From Loripinus fragilis (taxonomy: Eukaryota; Mollusca; Bivalvia; Lucinida; Lucinidae), in assembly GCA_964019695.1 (NCBI GenBank), contig OZ026525.1:66905753-66969752 (forward strand): 64,000 nucleotides of DNA, read 5' to 3'. The notes beneath the pieces were generated by a model that was not told the origin of the DNA, searched no databases, and saw nothing but the letters and a program-made list of their open reading frames with translations. The position numbers and the translations under genes were made by a program. This document shows, in pieces, positions 1-9,399 of the stretch; within the stretch, counting starts at the first letter, position 1; every line of letters starts with the position of its first letter.

Positions 1-535
1 TTTCGTTCACGCAAAATGACGCTGTCAATTGAATACCAGAAAATGTAGCTTCATGGAGGATTTTAACCAAAATAGCAGCCTCAGTATTTCATAGAATATA
101 AAGCAATACCAAAAAGATTTGCAGGTATGAATCACTAATATATGGATTTTTTCCACACAAAGTAGCAGACTGAAAACATCCCTCGTTCATGTCGTTATCT
201 GCTTTTGAAAACATTGTTTTATTTCATAACGCAGTGTACTTCAGCACCCTATCTTGAAAGTGGCTTTTGTAAATTTGATAAGGAGCTGGACAGCTGCACT
301 TCTACATTCATTTAACCAAGAAACAGACATTTTAATAAAAGTAATTATGAGGTGTGTAAATATAAAACTTTGGGATATACTGGGCTGTTTTCATTACATA
401 TTGAACGCCCCTCGTATCACGGACTTTAAAAGGTTTTCAAGAGCTTGAACTGCTTTTAAATTCCATTTGCAGGGGATTACATATATGTATTATATCCCTG
501 TGAATAGAGTTGTACATCATTTTTGCTCGGTTTGA
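1..535. other. Unannotated AT-rich stretch
   Basis: No coding frame, RNA gene or repeat was recognised here. The longest open frame is 64 codons, has no recognisable motif, and is of a length expected by chance. Confidence 0.5.
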
Positions 536-742
536 CTCTTTATGTCCAAGTCAACCAGTTTTCAGTCATGTCAGGACTGGTCTTCATGGGTTGAATCAAT
601 ACTAAGCGGCGGATAAAGTGTCTTGCTCAGAGACAGAGCACAGTGACTCCGCCAGTGGATATACTCAAGCAAGCAACCCTTAGATCTCCAGACTAACACT
701 CTACAAACTGAGTGAGCCGCTGATCTACGCATTTCAGTGTAC
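536..742 (-). repeat. Old tRNA-headed SINE, minus strand
   Basis: Read on the minus strand, this has a tRNA-like head (GCGGCTCACTCAGTTTGTAG), then a body with GAGCAAGACACTTTATCC and a CAACCCATGAAGACC stretch, and ends GTTGACTTGGACATAAAGAG. The body and tail match the better-preserved SINEs at 20308, 22070, 22928 and 31714, but the head differs and is degraded. I infer an older or sister subfamily. Confidence 0.55.
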
Positions 743-1141
743 TTCTTGACAAGCATGCTTTGAAAGACTAGAGGTGCAGCCTCTTAGGCTAGGGGCTATA
801 ATATGTAATATATCATTTTTTACGGCAAATGGTAACACATTTAACTGATTCTTATGATGTGCCCCTTCTCACCACCCCCACCCTCCTCGAACACACATCG
901 GACCCATATCGGGTCCCAGAACACACTTTACTGTCTTATTACAACTCTTAAAACCAGGCCAGAAGCAACTATAATTTTGTATGAAAGCATTTAGCTACCA
1001 CCCTGAGCTACCAGGTGTTCTTGTTCAAACCACTACTTTATGGGAAAATCCAACCTCAGGAGGAGCTCGATCCCACAACCCTCACTAATGAGTCGGTGCT
1101 CTATTCACTGAGCTTCTCAGGTGGTCCTGTTCAAACCATAA
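743..1141. other. Unannotated, with degenerate short repeats
   Basis: No gene recognised. A loose motif (GAGCTACCAGGTGTTCTTGT followed by CAAACCACT) at about 1007 recurs in diverged form at about 1109 and 1523, suggesting a decayed local duplication. Confidence 0.35.
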
Positions 1142-1505
1142 AACTAGTAAGTGAGTATGATCAGGAAATACCACAATCACAAACCGCAGACAACCCCGTG
1201 GCACCGTGAGGAAGAGCCGCTCAACCATCACCAGACACCAGGAAGACAAATTAAGCAAAGCAACCAGCTCTCTCTTCCCCATCAAAATGATTGCAATACT
1301 AGAATGGACATAAAGTAACGTACAACAAAACATAGAACAATTACAGACTCCCACGATGGGAGTAACAATAAACAAAAAGTCAACAACAACAGAACCACCG
1401 CCTTAAAATAGACAGCGGCCTGAGCCACCGGGGGGCTTATATGCATTTTACTGGTACCAAATCTTCGCCCTAGATTCTGCTGTTGTTGAAGTACAAGAAA
1501 TGTTC
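1142..1505 (-). repeat. 3' tail of Penelope-like element (5'-truncated copy)
   Basis: On the minus strand this matches the sequence directly downstream of the RT remnants at 59405-60600 and 62435-62760. Shared landmarks are GCAGAATCTAGGGCGAAGAT, GGTACCAGTAAAATGCAT, a TGTTGTTGAC stretch, ATCATTTTGATGGGGAAGAG, GGCTCTTCCTCACGGTGCCA and the terminus GGTATTTCCTGATCATACTC. No RT is attached, as expected for a 5'-truncated retrocopy. It is one of the best-preserved tails in the window. Confidence 0.75.
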
Positions 1506-1649
1506 ACCCCTGGAACACTAGTTTGAGCTACCAGTGGGGTTGTTCCAAACCACTATCTACTAGTGGAACTTACACATAACTAGAAAATTGGATCTAGCAT
1601 GCTGTGCTCGCCATAAAGGTTGTGCCTTATTTCATATTAGCCACATGAC

Positions 1650-1752
1650 ATCAAGGAGACATATAAACTAAAGCAACATCTCATTCTTCTTCAGCGAGAT
1701 GATTGCAAAAGTTAGAAGGACAGACACAAAGAACTGTATAGCAAAATAAGGA

Positions 1753-1794
<42 letters not shown>

Positions 1795-1845
1795 GCACGC
1801 ACTTGGAGCAGCAATAAACAATGAATCAAGAACAACTGAAACATT
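1650..1845 (-). repeat. Diverged PLE tail carrying a CA microsatellite
   Basis: The interval matches the middle of the PLE tail in minus orientation (GAAGAAGAATGAGATGTTGC region and GCGAGATGATTGCAAAAGTT on the plus strand). It is interrupted by an (AC)n run of about 19 units at 1753-1790 followed by CGCA repeats. Any open frame across the run is a by-product of the dinucleotide. Confidence 0.5.
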
Positions 1846-2284
1846 AACCACTGTTCATACATGTACATATAGAAACAATGAAACCACCAGTGGATTGATA
1901 TGTTTTAAATTCTATGTCGAAAATACAATATGTCCAACAAATATAAAAAAAAATCCAATTGCGTTCCACTTAAGAATCGCACAATTTTTTGTGTATGTGT
2001 GTATATTAATTATTGAAAAGAAAACTGTCCACAGCAACAATTATATTACAAAATATATAACAGCCACCCACATCACCAACAATAAATATCACTCAGATTT
2101 GTTCTACGCATTGTGGCTGAAAGACAAAAATGCATTCATGGGTTAAACATCCCCGTATGTACGGTCAATTTCGTACATATTTTATTTTATCTGCCAGTCC
2201 TTTATAGTGGTTTGTACCTAGGCCACGAGGTTTTACATGTAAACTTTTTTCAGGCTCAATTGACATGAGCATGCAACGTGCACA
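1846..2284. other. Unannotated AT-rich stretch
   Basis: No recognised gene or repeat. The open frame at 1895-2146 is low-complexity and has no identifiable domain. Confidence 0.4.
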
Positions 2285-2940
2285 GGCCTGCACGGCCTCC
2301 AATCTCGGCCTCCTTCTCCAAAAAGAGCAGAACGTAAAGTGAGGCGAAGGCCCTTCCGGGAAGCAGGCAGTGGGCAAAACAATGGAACACGGTAAGTTGT
2401 GTTGACACATTTTCAATCATAAGTAAATTTTCAGCGCAAAACTCGAAAATCTAAGAATGCTATGCTTCGGGCAATTGTTCAAGCTATCCGTAGAGCATGC
2501 TGTTTGCACATTTGAACTTAGTTTGTAAGCGTGAGAGTTTTTCTCCCGTTGCACAGTTGTCCAAGAAACGGTGGTTCCCGCATGGTTTTGCCTTCTAACC
2601 AAACGTATAGTAGCGTGTGGACCCTTATTCATACTACCGAGGCCCCTCCACACCCATGTTGTCCCAAATGCAATTTTTCGAGATATTTCAATGATAATTG
2701 AGTGATTTAGAGCCAAATTTCTTTAGGAGCAGGAGGCGAAGGGCAGGAGAAGCAGGCTGGGAGAGGAGGAGCAGGCGGCGATGAAATCAAAATTTGCATT
2801 GATTTTGCTTATTTTTAATAATATATTTATCCAATCTATATCAAACTTGCATGTATGATACGAATGATTAAACGCTATTGTTAACTGAATTATTCTGATC
2901 ACAAACATTGCTATATATACCTCTCTTATAATATATATAC
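2285..2940 (-). repeat. Left arm of a 655-bp near-perfect inverted repeat
   Basis: This segment is the reverse complement of 5498-6152 with very few differences. A 99-codon open frame occurs in both arms with a single amino-acid change. The outer edge lies at AGGCCTGCACGGCCTCC and the inner edge at ATAATATATATAC. It contains a purine-rich GAGGAGGAGCAGGCGGCG stretch. The arms enclose a 2.56-kb spacer. I do not recognise the encoded frames and doubt they are genes. Confidence 0.85.
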
Positions 2941-3839
2941 CTCTAGCAAGCTCATGACATTCTGGGTTAAACAAACAACACAATGGGAGAATAAGCGAAA
3001 TGCTTTTGTTTCCTTTATAATGCGTATGTAAGCAAAATGTAATTGATTCCCTTCAAAATCTGTTTTAGGTTCCTGTACTTTAAAGGGCCAGTGCTCGAGA
3101 TTTTGGTATTTATAGCATCGAAGTGAGTATCAGACCTAATAGTGGAGCTGCTTAGTGAGCAAATGTGAGGAAATACTTCACTTGATGATACAAGCATGGA
3201 ATTTACTCCATATGTTCTTTATATTACACACAGATTCAAAAACGATTCCTGGCTACTTCCATTTCGGCCATTTTCAAGATGGCCACCTAATAACAAAATG
3301 GCTGACACCTCTCACAAGGATGTATGTAAAGTAAGTAAGTATGTAAGTAAATTTATCATATCTCAGTTTCTGTTTATCATAAAATATCAACTTTGTATCA
3401 AATTGAAGCTAATTTATCGCCCTTTGGTATGGAGTTCAAATATGCATATTAACTGATTTACATATACTTAAGGAATCTTCTAACGCATACAGTAAACAAT
3501 TTACTACAAACGCTTAAAAATGTTAAAAGCATTCATTTTTTTGTTGTTTAACAAAAATTCAATATTATCCACATCATGTGTGAAAATTTCAAAACAATAC
3601 CTTGGGTATTATGCAAACTACAGCTTATTTAATTTGAAAGGGTCAAAATCGGAAGTCACAAAAATTGGAATTTAGGCTCAAGTCTGCATTTCAGTGAGGC
3701 AATTTTAATTTCATTTGCCATGCTGAACAATGGAAAACGTCATTTTGTAATAAGAAATGCACGAAATTCACGGTGGGTAAGGCGTCAGACACAATGACGA
3801 CCTTGGCAGAAAATTTTCATTGGAGGGCCACTGCCTGGT
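2941..3839. other. Spacer of the inverted repeat, AT-rich foldback-like relic
   Basis: No gene. Around 3270 the sequence CCATTTTCAAGATGGCCACC resembles the subterminal motif of the foldback element at 9540. Around 3355-3480 CATATCTCAGTTTCTG and TGTATCAAATTGAAGCTAAT resemble its 185-bp array unit. The segment TATACTTAAGGAATCTTCTA near 3465 recurs inverted near 4930. I infer a decayed relative of the 9400-14174 element. Confidence 0.4.
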
Positions 3840-4363
3840 GTTTGTCTTTGGATGGGCCTACTGTGGTTCAACTGGGGGAGGGTTTCTTTTAGCTCTGACA
3901 GTCTGTGAGTTCAGAGCCATTTTCTTTGTTTCATTACAGTAATAATTTGATTGTTTCCCCATGACGATACATTGGATAAGTAAGGAAGCCTCCACGCGCG
4001 AGCATAACGTTTTTTTTGTTTTGACAACAGCATAATCTAGGGCGAAGATTTGGCCAGTAAAATTAATTAAAGCCCCCAGTAACTTCGACTGAGCGCTCTA
4101 AGGCGATGTGTATGTTGTTGTTGGTTAATTATTATTGCTGCTCCTATTGTTTGTTTGATTTTTGTATTTGGTCCTTAGTTTGTTGTGCAGTACTTAGTGT
4201 CATTTCTAGTTTTGCAATCATCTCGCTGGGGAAGAGAGAGAGAGATGGTTGGTTAAAAATTGCTTTTTACGTCATGGGACTGCTAGTGCTATGTGTCTTT
4301 TCCTTGCGGTGCAATGGATCAGTCTGCAGTGTGTGATTGTGGTATTTCCTGGCCATATTCTAC
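3840..4363 (+). repeat. PLE 3' tail, plus strand
   Basis: This is a diverged but nearly full-length tail. It runs from TGTGGTTCAACTGGGG (normally CCGTGGCTCAACTTGAGG) through TTTCTTTGTTTCATTACAG, CATAATCTAGGGCGAAGATT, TTTTGCAATCATCTCGCTGG and GGTATTTCCTGGCCATATTC. Its middle is closest to the 38777-39062 copy (shared AGTTTGTTGTGCAGTACTTA-like text), suggesting subfamilies. No RT is attached. Confidence 0.65.
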
Positions 4364-5274
4364 AAACTTTTTTCATGCGATTTTGAACAGTTGAAATATA
4401 AAAAAGTCCACACTGTGAGTAACACCAGCAGGACTCTGCTGCTAGAAGAATAAAAGTTTAACTATGGCTACCCTGCTCCCCAGATCTAAAGTCAATCGAG
4501 CACGTATGCGATGCGATTGTTAGGAATAATTTAATTACTTGTGTGTGCGCATTGTCCGTTCACTTTTAAAGATGTAGAAGATAGAAGTTGGATTTTTTTT
4601 CTTATTTTATGAATAATAGAATACAGACTGACTTGCCTTTGAAAATGATTCATATCTCATTAATCCATGTTACTAAATGGAATACATTTGATAAATTGCT
4701 ATTCTGTTTTCCGTATTGATTTGTTTGAAAAATGGTAAATTTGCGACTTTCGTTTTTTGAAATTTTCAACTCAAATCTCAATATTTTTAATACTCTTCGT
4801 CAGTTTTCTTTGAAAATAGCCATGCATTACCGGAAAACATTGTTTTTATTTATTCCAAAATATTTTCTAATTCGAAATTCTAGTTTTAAGAAAATGCCAA
4901 AACAAAAGTGTATGCTTTAGAAGATTCCTTAGGTGTATTTATGCATATTAATATGTTCTTCCTGTTTGCCTCCAAATCGGTAAAAAATCTTACAATTAAT
5001 CATGATTAAAATGACAACCTGTGGTCAATGCAGATTGTCAAAAGTGATACATAATTAAGGTTTTAATTTTGGTGCCAAACTATATTCATCAATATGTGCA
5101 CATCAGCTCATTAACATATCAATGAATATTTATATACACTAATTGTATATTCAAATACAAATACAAATTATGGCTGTTGCTTTTTTCTATTGCAGTTTTT
5201 GACACTGTGTTTTTATTTCCATGAGAAGTTTATTGGCTCTGTTAAAGACACAGCTTGTTAACAGAAAATGGCTT
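4364..5274. other. Unannotated AT-rich spacer with inverted partner upstream
   Basis: No gene. CTTTAGAAGATTCCTTAGG near 4915 is the reverse complement of sequence near 3470-3490, so both flanks of the PLE tail at 3840-4363 carry inverted homologous sequence. A motif resembling the foldback array unit is visible at 5040-5130. Confidence 0.35.
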
Positions 5275-5497
5275 CTGTAGCGAAGATTAGGCCCGAAAAT
5301 GTATTTAAGTGCCCCCTCCACCCCGTTGGCTCCAGTTGCTGTCTGCTCTAGCTGGTGGGTTTGTTGTTGATTGTTAATTGCTGCCCCCCTTTGTTTGTGG
5401 GGATTTTGTGGCTAGTCTGTGTTTATTAATGTAATACGTAGCGCTTTTCTAGTTTTGCAGTAATCTGGATGAGGGAGAGAGATTTGGCTTTCTTCTT
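5275..5497 (+). repeat. PLE 3' tail fragment, plus strand
   Basis: It begins at GTAGCGAAGATTAGGCCCG, corresponding to the GGCGAAGATTTGG part of the tail, and stops abruptly in GGGAGAGAGATTTGGC, where the right arm of the 655-bp inverted repeat starts. The junction shows that the arm joins a broken PLE tail. Confidence 0.55.
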
Positions 5498-6152
5498 GTA
5501 TATATATTATAAGAGAGGTATATATAGCAATGTTTGTGATCAGAATAATTCAGTTAACAATAGCGTTTAATCATTCGTATCATACATGCAAGTTTGATAT
5601 AGATTGGATAAGTTTATTATTAAAAATAAGCAAAATCAATGCAAATTTTGATTTCATCGCCGCCTGCTCCTCCTCTCCCAGCCTGCTTCTCCTGCCCTTC
5701 GCCTCCTGCTCCTAAAGAAATTTGGCTCTAAATCACTCAATTATCATTGAAATATCTCGAAAAATTGCATTTGGGACAACATGGGTGTGGAGGGGCCTCG
5801 GTAGTATGAATAAGGGTCCAAACGCTACTATACGTTTGGTTAGAAGGCAAAACCATGCGGGAACCACCGTTTCTTGGACAACTGTGCAACGGGAGAAAAA
5901 CTCTCACGCTTACAAACTAAGTTCAAATGTGCAAACAGCATGCTCTACGGATAGCTTGAACAATTGCCCGAAGCATAGCATTCTTAGATTTTCGAGTTTT
6001 GCGCTGAAAATTTACTTATGATTGAAAATGTGTCAACACAACTTACCGTGTTCCATTGTTTTGCCCACTGCCTGCTTCCCGGAAGGGCCTTTGCCTCACT
6101 TTACGTTCTGCTCTTTTAGGAGAAGGAGGCCGAGATTGGAGGCCGTGAGGCC
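5498..6152 (+). repeat. Right arm of the 655-bp inverted repeat
   Basis: Reverse complement of 2285-2940, with only scattered differences (for example AGTTTATT versus the complement of ATATATTT). Near-identity against the old, diverged spacer suggests the arms were duplicated recently or are kept alike by gene conversion. Confidence 0.85.
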
Positions 6153-6546
6153 ATAGCTTTTAAAAATGCGAACATTTTTGGCATTTTAAAATGTTAAATT
6201 TAATAACTGGTTGAGCAAGACATTTTCTTCATTTTTTATGCATATAAGCTATTAATTTTCATGCTCATATGAGTTGAGTATGAAAACAAATCTAAGACTT
6301 ATAACCTCGGGGCCAGATTTGTTAAAAGCAGCATTGTAAACAAGACACGTTATATGTACCAACTTTGGCTGGAAAAACGTGAGTTCCACTGCCATTTCTC
6401 AGATTACATGTAAAACTAGCACTATGCTGTTGTCTTCACAGCAACCAATTTCGTGACCATATACATGTTACCACGCCTCAAACTGCTACTTAGCCTCCCC
6501 GAAACCGCAATACTAAATTTGCACCAATAAATTCATGACTTGTTCT
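6153..6546. other. Unannotated
   Basis: No gene, RNA or repeat recognised. Confidence 0.4.
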
Positions 6547-6793
6547 CATATGAGCCAGTGCGTGTGATTTCCAACAATGTGGTATGTGTGACCAGCAAAG
6601 CCTCAGATCAGCCTGCGCATACGCGCAGTCTGATCAGAGCCTTTGCTGGTCGCTTGAATCTTCAATGACTGTTAAGCTACTGACTGAACACCATTTGGAG
6701 TTTCTTAACTTAAATGGAGGCTGCACAGGCTCATCTGAGTCTACACTTGTTAAAATGTCAAATTGTTGGAAATCTCATGTCACGGCTCATATG
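6547..6793. mobile_element. TIR MITE, CATATGAGCC family, about 247 bp
   Basis: The termini CATATGAGCC and GGCTCATATG are inverted, followed inside by TGATTTCCAACAATGTGG and its near complement ATTGTTGGAAATCTCATG. The body holds TGCGCATACGCGCAGTCTGA and GGAGGCTGCACAGGCTC. Related copies lie at 36303-36500 (opposite orientation) and 58645-58853. There is no transposase, so it is non-autonomous. Confidence 0.75.
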
Positions 6794-6943
6794 TCTCCTG
6801 TATTACTGCAATTATGCATTTTCCCACAAAAACCCTTTGTCAAATCTCCTGATTTCTTGTAAGGTGTGAACGCCTAGACTGACCCCTGTCTAGCTGATAA
6901 CTTTGTCATATTACAACAATATGCAACTTATTAAAACAAACTT

Positions 6944-7177
6944 CTTGACCCATTTAAGCCTGTCGTCCTTTTTATGGGACATCGGCAAACAGTGCAAAAT
7001 CAGATCAGACGACGAATAACCGCGGCGTCTGGTCAGGTTTTCCACTGTTTGCTTACAGAATGTTCCATTAAAATTTGAATAAAATTAAAAACATAACACC
7101 CAACACCCCTTAAAATGGAAAAGGACTGGTCCAATTGATAGGAATGGGAAACTCCATTCGGCTTATATGGATTAACC
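6944..7177. mobile_element. TIR MITE, CCCATTTAAGCC family, about 234 bp
   Basis: Ends are CTTGACCCATTTAAGCC and GGCTTATATGGATTAAC. The interior contains TATGGGACATCGGCAAACAG and a TGGTCAGGTTTTCCACTGTT arm. The same family occurs in the opposite orientation at 57339-57566. The ends approach TTAA, which hints at a TTAA target site but does not prove it. Confidence 0.7.
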
Positions 7178-7829
7178 TCAGTCCTATCTCTCTGACAAGG
7201 TGTGTTACAAGCAAGAAGGGGGGTTATATCAGAGAAAAGTTTTACCCAGTAGCAGTAGTTTAATTTGAACCCAGAGCCTGAAGACAGGCTAGTTTAGGCC
7301 TCATCATTCGGGTTTTCTTTCTTGATTGGTCATTCATTCCTTATTAAATAAATGTTGCAATCTATAACAAACCTGAGATTTTGCTTCGTATCTCAGTGAC
7401 GAGCAGCCTGCAGTCTTTCCTGAACATTTGCCGCTCTAACACAGACTATGGAAGTGGGGAAGACTCGAGCCAAAATTTAGTACTCTCCTCCAACGAGATA
7501 TAAGTGAATATTTGCGCATGTACGTCTAATGAGTGACTTAAGTACCACTATCCCATGGATTGGCTAAATCTTATATACTGATGAAATAAAACAAGCGAAA
7601 AACTTCATGGAGTGATATGGCTCCTGTTATAGATAATCTAAAAGACATTCTTAGGACTAGCCTTTCAACATACATGCGTCATTCTTGTCATAGATTCGCC
7701 TGGACAGACATCTAATATAGTGCAGTATCAAGAAAACTGGAGCGATGGGAAGCTAATTTAATCAATGAGTAGACAAGTGAGCAACGTTACAAAACACCCC
7801 TTTTGACACATAGTGGCTGTGTTTTATCT
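7178..7829. other. Unannotated
   Basis: No gene or repeat recognised in this stretch. Confidence 0.4.
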
Positions 7830-8210
7830 TTGTATACCCCGCCACTTTAAAAAGTGCGGGGTATTATGTTATACCCTCCATTCGAAAAAATGCATTCGAG
7901 TGTCTGTCCGTCCGTCTGTCTGTCCGTCCGTCAGCGCATCGTTTCACTCTCTGCTGGGAGCATTTTTAACTAATTTTGTTCAACCTTGCTATGAGAGTTG
8001 ATATTGGGAAGGAGTGTGCTGGGATTGCATATGGGAAAATTTTGGCAAATAAGTACAGAGTTAAGGCCCTTGATTGACGTTAGAAGTTGGTTTTCACTCT
8101 CCATCTCTGGCATTTCTTTACCGATATTCTTCAAACTTTGCATGAAAATGTCTAGGCTTGGATCCCAAGGCGGTGTATGTTGCATGCATGCAGCGTTTTT
8201 ATTTTTTATT
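7830..8210. repeat. Dispersed repeat with GC hairpin and GTCC/GTCT tract
   Basis: A hairpin at 7834-7864 (ATACCCCGC, loop region with CACTTTAAAAAGTG, GCGGGGTAT) is followed by a GTCTGTCCGTCCGTC tract at 7900-7932 and a unique body ending near AAGGCGGTGTATG. A hairpin plus CCGTC-rich tract is typical of some invertebrate non-autonomous repeats. The class is not resolved here. Confidence 0.45.
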
Positions 8211-8319
8211 TATATATATTCATTCGATTATTGGTTTGCTTTTGTGCAACAACAAATAATGTTTTTATAAATGTGGCATTAAACACACAGGTAGCTCAAT
8301 GCCTTTCATGAAGCGCTTG

Positions 8320-8540
8320 CGAATGAACAGGTAGGGATCACACGGAATTCCGCGGCTAGCCTTTGTCACGGATTTTCATGACATTGAACTTTTTGGAAGG
8401 TAGCGGTTTTCCGTGACTTTAAAAAATGCTAAATATATCCCATTGGGGAGCAGTTATTGTTTGTACTTTATCAGCGTCACGGAAATCCACGACATTCTTT
8501 GCTAATATAAGTTTGTACACGCATGGTATTTGTTGTATCG
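8320..8540 (+). repeat. TIR-like fragment, CAGGTAGGGATCACACGG family
   Basis: CAGGTAGGGATCACACGGAA and the next 30 bases (through GGCTAGCCTTTGTCACGGA) are the reverse complement of sequence at about 25345-25400. The interior carries repeated TCACGGAAATCCACGAC-like motifs. It is abutted at 8545 by a PLE tail. It may be one end of a TIR element whose other end is lost. Confidence 0.45.
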
Positions 8541-8544
8541 TCGT

Positions 8545-9322
8545 CAACCTTAGCTCAACTTGAGGTTTGCTTTAGCCCTGACATCTGTGAGAAATGAGCC
8601 CTTTTCTTTGTTTCATTTTAATGTGTTATTATGCCTCCCACTGGAAGGGTCGGGTGATATATTGTTTTTCCCCTCGCGTCTGTCTGTCTGTCTGTCCGTC
8701 ACAAAATCCTGTCCCCTCTATAACTTGATTACCGTTAGAGATATTTCAACGAAACTTCATACATTTGTAAAGCACATTCAGACGACGTGTCATGCACAAG
8801 AACCATACCTCTTGCATGTTTATTTATCAAGTTATTCCCCTTGTAACATAAATATGGGCATTTTGTCCACTCTGTAAGTTGGCATTGTTTAAACTTCATA
8901 CACTTCTAGAGCACAATGAGACCATGCGTCATGTACAAGAACGATAACTCTGCTTTGGATGTTTTGGAGTTATTTCCCTTTGATCAGTTGCAATGCTATT
9001 TCGTGTCCCCTCTATAACTTGGTAATGCGCATTCAGATGATGTGTAATTCACAAGAACCACAACACTTACATGTATATTTTCCAATTATTCCTCTTGTAA
9101 CACATTTTTGTGATTTTTTGAGTCCAAAAAGGGGGATACATTTTTTGTAGAAAAAAAATTCTAGTTTCTCTGTGGTGATATATTGCATTAGTTAGGAAGC
9201 CTAAATGCGAGCTAAACAGTTTTGCGTTTTACCAACAACAAAATCTAGAGTGAAGAATTGGCGGCTATAAAATGCATTTAAGTCCCGCATAGCTTAGGCT
9301 GATGTCCGTTCTAAAACAAAAA
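8545..9322 (+). repeat. PLE 3' tail split by an insertion
   Basis: The tail starts at CTTAGCTCAACTTGAGG and runs through TTTCTTTGTTTCATTTTA. It is interrupted at 8636-9160, then resumes at GATATATTGCATTAGTTAGG and continues through AAAATCTAGAGTGAAG to TGATGTCCGTTCTAAAAC. There it meets the 3' end of the minus-strand PLE copy head-on at 9325. Confidence 0.65.
8636..9160 (+). repeat. Insertion with three tandem units of about 150 bp
   Basis: The inserted segment opens at TTATGCCTCCCACTGGAAGG, has a GTCTGTCTGTCTGTCCGTC tract, then three diverged units. Each unit includes AACTTCATACA, a GAGCACA or CACATTCAGA stretch, CAAGAACCA and a TTATTCCCCTTGTAAC-like end. It closes with a GGGGGATACATTTTTTGTAG segment. 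It interrupts an otherwise colinear PLE tail. The class is unknown. Confidence 0.55.
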
Positions 9323-9324
9323 CA

Positions 9325-9399
9325 GTAAGTGAGTATCCTCAGGAAATACCGCAATCACAAACTGCAGACAAACCCGTGGCATCGTGAGGAAGAGCCACA
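9325..9399 (-). repeat. 3' terminus of the minus-strand PLE copy
   Basis: AGTAAGTGAGTATCCTCAGG to GAGGAAGAGCCACA is the reverse complement of the PLE end (GGCTCTTCC through GGTATTTCCTGA and TACTCACTTACT). It continues at 14175 on the other side of the foldback element, so 9325-9399 and 14175-15215 are one copy split by that insertion. Confidence 0.75.

Noticed and set aside
2417..6021. Two 99-residue near-identical frames in the inverted arms as a conserved gene pair
   Set aside because: The identity simply reflects the near-identical DNA arms. There is no recognisable domain, and other frames in the arms are equally open.
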